From Candidatus Bathyarchaeota archaeon (GTDB taxonomy: Archaea > Thermoproteota > Bathyarchaeia > TCS64), in contig VGJH01000003.1 in the NCBI GenBank assembly GCA_016867505.1, forward strand, positions 1-20,249: a stretch of 20,249 bases of DNA, in the 5' to 3' direction. Position 1 is the first letter of the stretch, and each line of letters starts with the position of its first letter. The position numbers and the translations under genes are program-made. The notes beneath the pieces are model-generated. The model searched no databases. It saw only the letters and a list, made by a program, of their open reading frames with translations, and had not been told where the DNA came from. Positions 7,984 through 17,470 of this stretch are shown in pieces.

Positions 7984-9140
7984 TTTTTTTTCTCATTTTC
8001 ATTTATAGAATAGTGATCAAGAGGCATCTGCCCAGTCATTTTTGATTCTTTGATGAGAAAGTCTCTTAATTCGTTTTCTTCTTTAAAGATGCGTGTACTA
8101 TACCATTCAAAAAATGGGCTTGGTTCATAAGGATAATAAACGTAGACTAGTTTTGCTAGGCTTTTTGCATATACCATTTCGCACATTACACCTGCTGAGA
8201 TGCTTTGACGGGGGTGATAAACTGCGACTATCTGACTATTTTCTATTAGTTTGTAGTCGGTGTCTATTATCTGGAATCTCAGGTTTTTTATTGCTGCCTC
8301 AACTTCAGTTGCATCTAAAATAACACTCCGTGGACCATCTTTATACTCAATGCTTACCGGAATCCTGTTTGGGCGAGATTCTTTTAAATCGATTGCTGAG
8401 TTTATTGAACCCCTCCAGCATTCAACTATCTCCCAATCTTTAATCATGCTTGGGTCATAAACTATGTAATAATCTTTAAGATTAGCAGCGAATCGGTTCA
8501 CTGATTTGAAAAAATCTGTTCTTTCACCTGTAATGGGGTGACTTAAGTAAATTTTTTGTTTTTTTGGATTATAAATTACATCTTTTAGGAATTCTGGACC
8601 ATTTTCATACGCAACAATCTGTACTTCTTTTTTTGGTATGAATCCTCGTGCAACCTCGTAAATGCCAGCGAGTTCCTCTCTACGCCAGTTAGCAATTTCA
8701 CCTAATGTATACTTGTGCTCCATCCACTGAGGATCTAACGCCAGTCTCTCTCGAACTCTAAGAATGTCATCAAAAATTACTATGAATATATCAGGATTAA
8801 GGATTTCAAAATCATCATGTACAAATCCTTTGAAGCGGTTTCCTTTCCATTCGAAATGGTGTGGCGTACTGATAATGTTAACACCGCCATTTTCATTAAT
8901 CTCTGTATTTATTCGTGCTAAAGCTGCTTTACGGAGAGCCTCCATTTTTCCTGGTTGACTGTCATAAAAATCGAGAATATTCATTTTTGTTAAATTTGTT
9001 CCTTCAAGCTTTGCTTGTTCAACGATATAATCAAATAGGTGATAATATCGGAAATTTGTCTTCTCTTTCATTGTTTTTAGTAGCTCATCTCTACCATTTC
9101 CTGGAGGACCAGTGCATAGAATAACTCTCCGAACTGACAT
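7980..9140 (-). CDS. P-loop kinase-like / deoxyribosyltransferase-like fusion
   Basis: A 386-residue protein with two domains. Residues 1-190 start like a nucleotide kinase of the adenylate-kinase type: strand RVILCTG, then the P-loop GPPGNGRD at 11-18. The usual Lys-Ser/Thr pair of GxxGxGK[ST] is replaced by Arg17-Asp18, so ATP hydrolysis or phosphotransfer is doubtful. Residues about 195-370 resemble the nucleoside 2-deoxyribosyltransferase family: IYLSHPITG at 197-205, and a loop SAGVMCEMVYA at 315-325 matching the family's SGTxxEiGyA pattern, with E321 in the position of the catalytic glutamate. A nucleotide-related role is inferred; base exchange, nucleotide hydrolysis and sensing are all possible. 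GGTGA at 9151-9155 lies 10 bases before the ATG, inside the preceding gene, which ends 3 bases upstream; the two form an operon. Its stop interlocks with the opposite gene's stop at TTAA. Confidence 0.7.
   Translation of the reverse strand: MSVRRVILCTGPPGNGRDELLKTMKEKTNFRYYHLFDYIVEQAKLEGTNLTKMNILDFYDSQPGKMEALRKAALARINTEINENGGVNIISTPHHFEWKGNRFKGFVHDDFEILNPDIFIVIFDDILRVRERLALDPQWMEHKYTLGEIANWRREELAGIYEVARGFIPKKEVQIVAYENGPEFLKDVIYNPKKQKIYLSHPITGERTDFFKSVNRFAANLKDYYIVYDPSMIKDWEIVECWRGSINSAIDLKESRPNRIPVSIEYKDGPRSVILDATEVEAAIKNLRFQIIDTDYKLIENSQIVAVYHPRQSISAGVMCEMVYAKSLAKLVYVYYPYEPSPFFEWYSTRIFKEENELRDFLIKESKMTGQMPLDHYSINENEKKN
7984..7991 (+). terminator. T8 tract ending the importer operon
   Basis: Eight T follow immediately after the TAA stop of the phosphoesterase gene. 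They lie inside the last lysine codons of the convergent minus-strand gene. This is the only obvious run-out site for the four-gene plus-strand operon. Confidence 0.5.
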
Positions 9141-9143
9141 ATT

Positions 9144-9407
9144 TTAGACGTCACCAGACTCCTTGATTTTAGTATCTTCATATGGTGCAACTACGCGCCT
9201 ATAAAATTCAAGTTTACAACACTCAAGTACGCCCATTGCTCGATTATAGTTGAAATATTTTGGCTGATAGACTCCCTTTAAAATTCGTGTAAGTAAATAA
9301 TTTAACTCACCATCCAGTTTATCGGTTGGTTGGCTTTTCAGTATTTCAATTAAATCAGTTAACGTTTTTTCATATTTCAACCGATCTTCTTGTTTAATAT
9401 AAGGCAC
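9144..9407 (-). CDS. small conserved protein of unknown function
   Basis: An 87-residue soluble protein starting VPYIKQEDR (initiator read as Met). It has a run of charged helices, GELNYLLTRIL in the middle, and the ending GVLECCKLEFYRRVVAPYED. I recognise this as a widespread short family of unknown function (possibly the DUF6899 family, from memory) marked by PYIKQEDR, LNYLITR, GxLECxKLEFYRRVxxPYEDxKIxxxGDV. I chose GTG at 9405-9407 because GAGGT (9415-9419) sits 7 bases upstream and the conserved family start follows directly. The upstream ATG at 9437 would add ten unconserved residues and would run through that ribosome-binding site. It precedes the kinase-like/deoxyribosyltransferase-like gene by 3 bp, with that gene's ribosome-binding site inside its last codons, so the two are probably translated together and may act in the same step. 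Confidence 0.75.
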   Translation of the reverse strand: MPYIKQEDRLKYEKTLTDLIEILKSQPTDKLDGELNYLLTRILKGVYQPKYFNYNRAMGVLECCKLEFYRRVVAPYEDTKIKESGDV

Positions 9408-9414
9408 AATTATA

Positions 9415-9419
9415 ACCTC
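9415..9419 (-). promoter_or_regulatory. ribosome-binding site fixing a GTG start
   Basis: GAGGT on the minus strand lies 7 bases upstream of the GTG at 9407. It decides the start of the small conserved gene in favour of GTG over the ATG at 9437. Confidence 0.6.
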
Positions 9420-9442
9420 AAAAGAAAATAAGAACACTCTCC

Positions 9443-9456
9443 TTTATTATTTATCC
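9443..9456 (-). promoter_or_regulatory. TATA-like promoter of the small-gene/fusion unit
   Basis: On the minus strand the sequence reads GGATAAATAATAAA. Transcription start about 26 bases downstream would fall near 9424, leaving a leader of about 17 bases that just contains the GAGGT ribosome-binding site. The spacing is coherent, but the call is inference. Confidence 0.4.
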
Positions 9457-9511
9457 TAAAAAAACATGAAAAACACTTTTATCAAAGCAGATTATGAGGT
9501 ATTGAATAAAA

Positions 9512-9520
9512 AATTATTAA
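9512..9520 (+). promoter_or_regulatory. TATA-like promoter of the oligopeptidase gene
   Basis: AATTATTAA preceded by an A-rich stretch. A start site 26 bases downstream (about 9542) would give a 14-base leader that includes GTGA at 9546-9549. It lies in the 148-bp gap shared with the divergent small gene, in which no other gene is seen. Confidence 0.38.
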
Positions 9521-9545
9521 GTTAGATCTTATGAGAATCCTTGTA

Positions 9546-9549
9546 GTGA
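9546..9549 (+). promoter_or_regulatory. short ribosome-binding site supporting a TTG start
   Basis: GTGA, a partial match to the GGTGA core, lies 6 bases before the TTG at 9556. An in-frame stop (TGA, 9547-9549) overlaps it, so no earlier start is possible in this frame and TTG is the only start that keeps the family's N-terminal WDLSPL. Confidence 0.45.
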
Positions 9550-9555
9550 CCTTGT

Positions 9556-11331
9556 TTGTCTAAAGCTGATAAATGGGATCTATCACCACTAGTAAATGAT
9601 ACAAATACTACCTGGATTTTGAAAAAATTTGATGAGATGATAAAAATATCTGAGAGTATAAGTAAAAAATATAAAGGTAAAATCAAGGATTTTAATGGAG
9701 ATGAGCTCTTAGAATTTTTAAAGGAGCAGGAAAAATTCACATTAAATTACGAAGGCACGGTAAATTATTGCCAGCTTCTTTACTCCGCAAACTCTCAAGA
9801 TCATATTGCCAAACAACTAAATGAGGGAGTACGAAATGCTCTAACTAAAGTTAGTCAAGAATTAGCTTTTACTGAAATCGAGTTAGGAGAATTACTAAAA
9901 AATAAGCCAGAGATCATTAATTACCTAAAATTAGAGGAATACAAGCATTACCTTGAAAGAATAATTAGAAAAATTCCTTACCAATTAACTGAAAAAGAAG
10001 AAAAGGTAATTATTTCAAAAGATAGAAACGGAATTAACGCGTGGAGTCAATTACAAGGAGACTGGCTGACTACACGTATTTTTAAAATAATGATTGATGG
10101 TATTGAAAAAACTCTGAATTATGGGGAAGTCATAAGTTTATATCAGAACAAAAATCGAGATTTGAGAAAAGAAGCAAATAGAATCGTATATGAAAAACTT
10201 GGAGAAGATGAAATTCTTTGGAGCACAGCAATAAGATCAGTGTGCAGTGATCATCTAACAATATGCGAATTACGCAGATACAAATCACCAATGACTCAGA
10301 GTCTAATTGCTAATGATGTTGATGAAGCAACAATAAACTCCCTGATGAAAATAATTGAAGACAGTGTAAAGGTTTACCAAAGATATTTAATTCTTAAAGC
10401 AAGAATTATGGGATTACCAAAACTAGGAAATTGGGACATTGTTGCACCAATACTAAACACAATTGAGAAAGATTACTCCTGGGATGAAAGCCAACGAATA
10501 ATTGTTGAAGCCTATCGAAATTTTGACTCTGAATGGGGTATATGGATAAACGAAATGTATTCACAGAAGCATATTGATGGTGAACCACGGGTAGGCAAAC
10601 AAAGTGGCGCGTTTTGTTCAACTTGGTTAAGTGGTAAATCAGCTTTTATTCTTCAGACATTTAATGGTAAAATTGGAGATGTTTATACTCAAGCACATGA
10701 ACTTGGACATGCTGTTCATGCTTATCTGGGAACTCGTAATCAAACTCCCTTAAACTATGAAATTGGGAGTTGTATAGCTGAATGTGGGAGTGTATTTGGC
10801 GAACTTTTATTAACTGATAAATTGCTCTCTAAAGCGAAAACAAAAGAAGAAAAACAAATCGTGCTAACAACAGTATTAGATGAATTTGGCATGGCAGCGT
10901 TCCAAGTTTCTGCTAGAGTCTGGTTTGAACAGAGCATGTATGATTTAATCAAAGAAGGAAAATTCCTTGATGGTTCAACAGTGGCAAAGCTTTGGACTCA
11001 TGCACGCGATAAAATATATGGTGATGTAATAGAATGGCTTCCAGAAATGCAATGGGAATGGACTATGAAACCACACTATTACATTCCTAATTACAGATTC
11101 TATAATTACCCTTATGTATTTGCTCAATTATTCGTTTTCTCCCTTTACAGGCTATATAAAGAACAAGGCATAAAATTTGTACCAAAAATGAAAAAACTAC
11201 TAGCAGCTGGAAGCAGCAAATCACCAGCAGTATTAGCAAAGGAAATTGGTTTAGATATCACAACAGAAGAATTCTGGAAAAAAGGTATTCTACAAGCAGA
11301 AGAATTTGTAAACCAATTAGAAAATCTATAG
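9556..11331 (+). CDS. pepF: oligoendopeptidase F, M3 family zinc peptidase
   Basis: A 591-residue cytoplasmic zinc endopeptidase that cleaves short peptides. The N-terminal WDLSPLV is the usual opening of the M3B (PepF) subfamily, followed by a long helical region. The zinc site is intact: HELGH at 381-385, with E382 as catalytic base, and E409 in CIAECGSVFGE as third ligand, 24 residues after the second His, the normal family spacing. The C-terminal substrate-binding segment KPHYYIPNYRFYNYPYVFAQ matches the His/Tyr-rich motif of the family. The length is typical (about 600). It has no signal peptide, so it acts inside the cell, probably in turnover of peptides from the proteasome or from uptake. 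The start is TTG. It stands alone with its own promoter and an oligo-T terminator, convergent with the MFS gene. Confidence 0.92.
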   Translation: MSKADKWDLSPLVNDTNTTWILKKFDEMIKISESISKKYKGKIKDFNGDELLEFLKEQEKFTLNYEGTVNYCQLLYSANSQDHIAKQLNEGVRNALTKVSQELAFTEIELGELLKNKPEIINYLKLEEYKHYLERIIRKIPYQLTEKEEKVIISKDRNGINAWSQLQGDWLTTRIFKIMIDGIEKTLNYGEVISLYQNKNRDLRKEANRIVYEKLGEDEILWSTAIRSVCSDHLTICELRRYKSPMTQSLIANDVDEATINSLMKIIEDSVKVYQRYLILKARIMGLPKLGNWDIVAPILNTIEKDYSWDESQRIIVEAYRNFDSEWGIWINEMYSQKHIDGEPRVGKQSGAFCSTWLSGKSAFILQTFNGKIGDVYTQAHELGHAVHAYLGTRNQTPLNYEIGSCIAECGSVFGELLLTDKLLSKAKTKEEKQIVLTTVLDEFGMAAFQVSARVWFEQSMYDLIKEGKFLDGSTVAKLWTHARDKIYGDVIEWLPEMQWEWTMKPHYYIPNYRFYNYPYVFAQLFVFSLYRLYKEQGIKFVPKMKKLLAAGSSKSPAVLAKEIGLDITTEEFWKKGILQAEEFVNQLENL

Positions 11332-11344
11332 ATACCTTTTAATA

Positions 11345-11351
11345 TTTTTTT
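11345..11351 (+). terminator. T7 terminator of the oligopeptidase gene
   Basis: TTTTTTT begins 14 bases after the TAG stop, preceded by a T4 at 11337-11340. It lies in the 60-bp gap between convergent genes. Confidence 0.5.
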
Positions 11352-11362
11352 AAATTAATTAC

Positions 11363-11369
11363 AAAAAAA
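11363..11369 (-). terminator. T7 terminator of the MFS gene
   Basis: A7 on the plus strand (T7 on the minus strand) lies 22 bases beyond the stop of the MFS gene. With the opposite tract at 11345-11351 it makes a bidirectional termination region. Confidence 0.5.
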
Positions 11370-11391
11370 CTTTATTAAAAATATGTTTTGT

Positions 11392-12684
11392 TTATACCTC
11401 AGCTTTTTGTGGTTCATGAACAAATTTGAATGTGAATAAGAAACATATAATTAATGCACCTAATAAGAGCATGAATGGTACAGTCATATTCCATTCTATC
11501 AGATAACCACCAATGGAAGCACCCAAAGAAGCAGGGATTACTAAGAGAATACCTCCGCCAGTCGTTCTTGAAGTTGATACACCAATTCCATTTTCGCCAA
11601 CCAAAGCATTAATTCGACCTCTCCGATCTCTTGGAATCATATCTGCAATTAAAGATGCCCAAGCAGGTGTGACAATGGAATTTGACATTGCTAAAACAAC
11701 TAACACTAATGTGACACTCCAGAAACCTGTTGCTTGTAGGAATAATGCAACACTTATAATTGCTAAAAACATTGAAATCATAATCATTTTCTTACTTCCA
11801 ATTCTATCTACAAGGTAGCCAATGGGGAATATTGAAATGATTCCTGTAAAACCAGAGAAGAGTAAAACTGTTCCCCATTCAGGGGCGGTGATTCCTAGAG
11901 TGTTTTTAGCATAATATATCCAAAAAGGCGCAGTCATGGAGATGAAAAAGGTTTGAATAAATTGTAGATAAACTATTGGTTTAAAGTTATGGGGCAACCA
12001 TTTAATTGTTTCCCAAATCCCTGTATATGCATCTTTAATTACATTAGGTAGTTCTCTTAATTTAAATGGTGGATCATTACTTGTAAGAGTTTCTTTCAAG
12101 TACCTTAATCTTAGATAGGCTGTAACTAAACCAAATATTAATGAAAGAATATATAATTGCCTCATTGCACTGATAAGGGCAGCGTCACCTGTACCATAAT
12201 GGGAGATTAATAATCCACCTAAATATGGGGCAACCATACTCAATGCCAGAGGGAAGGTTCTCTCTAATGCATATCCTCTACCACGGGTTCCTGGACGTAA
12301 TGAATCAGACATTATTGCATTTAATCCAGGTGAATAAAAAAAACACATCTGTTGAAGAATTTGTCCTATTCCTAGAAACCTCCAATCTGGCGCGAAAGCG
12401 AAAATTGAATAACAAATAGCAAAACCAAAAGTGAATATCCCGACAAGTTTTACACGCCCTCGTCTGTCAGCAATATAGCCTCCAAGAGGTTCTACTGACA
12501 TTCCACCAATAATAGCCAATGAATTTATTAATCCAATATCACTAGGTGTAGCTCCTAAAGCTAACATGTATAATGTATAATATGGGCTCGGTAATGATGA
12601 TCCTAAGGTCCAAATTGCTCTCCCAATCACTAAAACTCGAATGTTTCCTTGGAAAAAACTGAAGAAACTTTGCTTATTGTTCAA
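11392..12684 (-). CDS. major facilitator superfamily transporter
   Basis: A 430-residue polytopic membrane protein with about 12 hydrophobic helices in two halves, the usual MFS size and layout. The loop between helices 2 and 3 carries the family's motif A (GGYIADRRGRVKLVG), repeated in weaker form between helices 8 and 9 (GYLVDRIGSKKMI); DMIPRDRRGRINALVG is a further conserved cytoplasmic loop. The protein moves a small solute by secondary transport; the substrate and direction cannot be read. The start is TTG, with GGTGAT 3 bases upstream. The gene is monocistronic: the nusA stop is 197 bp upstream and a T7 tract lies downstream. An inverted repeat overlapping a TATA-like sequence upstream may regulate it. 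A drug-efflux role is possible, but nothing specific supports it. Confidence 0.85.
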   Translation of the reverse strand: MNNKQSFFSFFQGNIRVLVIGRAIWTLGSSLPSPYYTLYMLALGATPSDIGLINSLAIIGGMSVEPLGGYIADRRGRVKLVGIFTFGFAICYSIFAFAPDWRFLGIGQILQQMCFFYSPGLNAIMSDSLRPGTRGRGYALERTFPLALSMVAPYLGGLLISHYGTGDAALISAMRQLYILSLIFGLVTAYLRLRYLKETLTSNDPPFKLRELPNVIKDAYTGIWETIKWLPHNFKPIVYLQFIQTFFISMTAPFWIYYAKNTLGITAPEWGTVLLFSGFTGIISIFPIGYLVDRIGSKKMIMISMFLAIISVALFLQATGFWSVTLVLVVLAMSNSIVTPAWASLIADMIPRDRRGRINALVGENGIGVSTSRTTGGGILLVIPASLGASIGGYLIEWNMTVPFMLLLGALIICFLFTFKFVHEPQKAEV

Positions 12685-12687
12685 ATA

Positions 12688-12693
12688 ATCACC
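12688..12693 (-). promoter_or_regulatory. ribosome-binding site supporting a TTG start
   Basis: GGTGAT on the minus strand, a six-base match to the 3' end of archaeal 16S rRNA, lies 3 bases before the TTG at 12684. The spacing is short, but the match supports this start over later ones. Confidence 0.5.
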
Positions 12694-12733
12694 CGAACTT
12701 CACGTATTATAGGCAATCGATTAATAAACGCTT

Positions 12734-12755
12734 CTATAAAGAAAACAATTTATAG
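12734..12755 (-). promoter_or_regulatory. inverted repeat with a TATA-like arm upstream of MFS
   Basis: CTATAAA (12734-12740) and TTTATAG (12749-12755) are perfect 7-base inverted arms around an 8-base spacer. Read on the minus strand, the promoter-distal arm is a TATA-box-like CTATAAA, giving a predicted start near 12726 and a leader of about 40 bases. A dimeric regulator bound here would block TBP, so it is a candidate operator. Other TATA-like sequences nearer the gene (around 12705-12711) leave the true promoter open. The remainder of the 197-bp gap (12685-12881) is AT-rich with no gene seen. Confidence 0.3.
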
Positions 12756-12863
12756 ATATTGTAAGTAAAAGTATATCAAGTAAATATAACTTTAAACAGT
12801 AAGAAGATTATTACTGAATAATGAATTATTGAATTAATTTTTATTTAAAACGAATAATTCTAT

Positions 12864-12868
12864 AAAAA
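12864..12868 (-). terminator. weak T-rich run-out site after nusA
   Basis: T5 on the minus strand, 13 bases past the nusA stop, followed by a T4 at 12847-12850 and further AT-rich sequence. It is weaker than the other terminators in the window; termination of the polymerase operon here is inferred from the change of gene content and the gap. Confidence 0.3.
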
Positions 12869-12881
12869 TATAATAAATAAG

Positions 12882-13313
12882 TTAATTTACTACCACGTTT
12901 TCTAATTCGAAATATCTTTTCGCTAGGAACCTAATTTTTTTAATGTTTTCGCCATTTTTTCCTATTGCTATTCCTTTGTCTTTAGGATCTACATTAACCA
13001 TAGCAATTTTATGTCCATCCATTCTGTCAACGAGTCTGATATCTTTTACTTTAGCTGGTTTCAGTGCATTTCTTAGGAATTTATCGGGATCTTCCATGTA
13101 TTCAAAAATTTCAACTTGTTTGTTTGTCATTGTTCTGAACCGTCTGATTTTGTCTCCACCTTTCCCTACTGCGAGGCCAACCTCTCCTTTCTTGACTGTG
13201 AATAATATTGTTTCACCTTCAATTATGCAGTCAACTATTGTGGCTCCAGTCATATTCTGTAATAACTGAATATACTTCATCTCATTCTCTGTAATTTTTA
13301 CGTTACTCAGCAT
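12882..13313 (-). CDS. nusA: archaeal transcription factor NusA (two KH domains)
   Basis: A 143-residue RNA-binding protein made only of the two KH domains of bacterial NusA, the normal archaeal form; it lacks the N-terminal polymerase-binding and S1 domains. The RNA-contacting GxxG loops are seen at GKGG (50-53) and GKNG (118-121), each followed by a basic helix. The opening helix ITENEMKYIQLLQNMTGATIVDC matches the family start, which supports the ATG at 13313. GGTGA at 13323-13327, inside the end of the L30e gene, lies 9 bases upstream. The gene starts one base after the L30e stop and is the last gene of the polymerase operon here. Its genomic place after rpoA and rpl30e is the standard archaeal order and confirms the call. 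Confidence 0.92.
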   Translation of the reverse strand: MLSNVKITENEMKYIQLLQNMTGATIVDCIIEGETILFTVKKGEVGLAVGKGGDKIRRFRTMTNKQVEIFEYMEDPDKFLRNALKPAKVKDIRLVDRMDGHKIAMVNVDPKDKGIAIGKNGENIKKIRFLAKRYFELENVVVN

Positions 13314-13314
13314 C

Positions 13315-13609
13315 TTATTTTTTCACCAAATCAAGGATTTTGGAGTCACCAGGTTCATTAATCACCATAGCAGATACAGGGAAAGGTTTCCCACATAGAG
13401 TACCTAAGTCTACGCTATCTTTAGGATGCTCCATAACAGGGATCTCGGAAAGTTTTCCATAATTTTTTATTGTCTCTAGCGCATCTAGCGGGCAGTTACT
13501 ACTGACTATTGCCAGCTTCGCTCTACCTCTACGCAACTCCCTAACTGTAATTTTAGATCCTACCTGGACTTTACCAGTGGAGAGTGCGAGTCTCAGCTCA
13601 TGATCTATG

Positions 13610-13617
<8 letters not shown>
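13315..13617 (-). CDS. rpl30e: large-subunit ribosomal protein L30e
   Basis: A 100-residue protein of the L7Ae/L30e RNA-binding fold. The opening DHELRLALSTGKVQVGSK, the segment AKLAIVSSNCPLDALETIKNY and the later GTLCGKPFPVSAMVI follow the L30e pattern: glycine-containing turn, strand plus NCP motif, then the C-terminal hydrophobic strand. The length is typical. It binds rRNA in the large ribosomal subunit. The ATG overlaps the end of rpoA by 8 bases, with GGGAGG (13626-13631 on the plus strand) as a strong ribosome-binding site inside rpoA. Its position between rpoA and nusA is conserved in archaea. It differs from the L7Ae-type kink-turn binder by context and sequence. Confidence 0.93.

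Positions 13618-17470
<3,853 letters not shown>

Noticed and set aside
9408..9437. An N-terminal extension of the small conserved protein from the ATG at 9437.
   Set aside because: The added residues are not conserved in the family, and the GAGGT ribosome-binding site for the GTG start lies inside them.
9438..9555. Possible tRNA or small RNA gene in the gap between the divergent genes.
   Set aside because: No cloverleaf, T-loop motif or GC-rich stem is present; the content is explained by two divergent AT-rich promoters.
9531..9563. A ten-codon reading frame (MRILVVTLFV) overlapping the TTG start of the oligopeptidase gene, considered as a leader peptide.
   Set aside because: It has no ribosome-binding site or attenuator-like structure around it, and short frames of this length are expected by chance.
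12805..12840. A small palindrome AATAAT-GA-ATTATT in the gap after nusA, considered as a terminator hairpin.
   Set aside because: The arms are pure A/T, only 6 bases long with a 2-base loop, so no stable stem forms, and archaeal termination does not need one.
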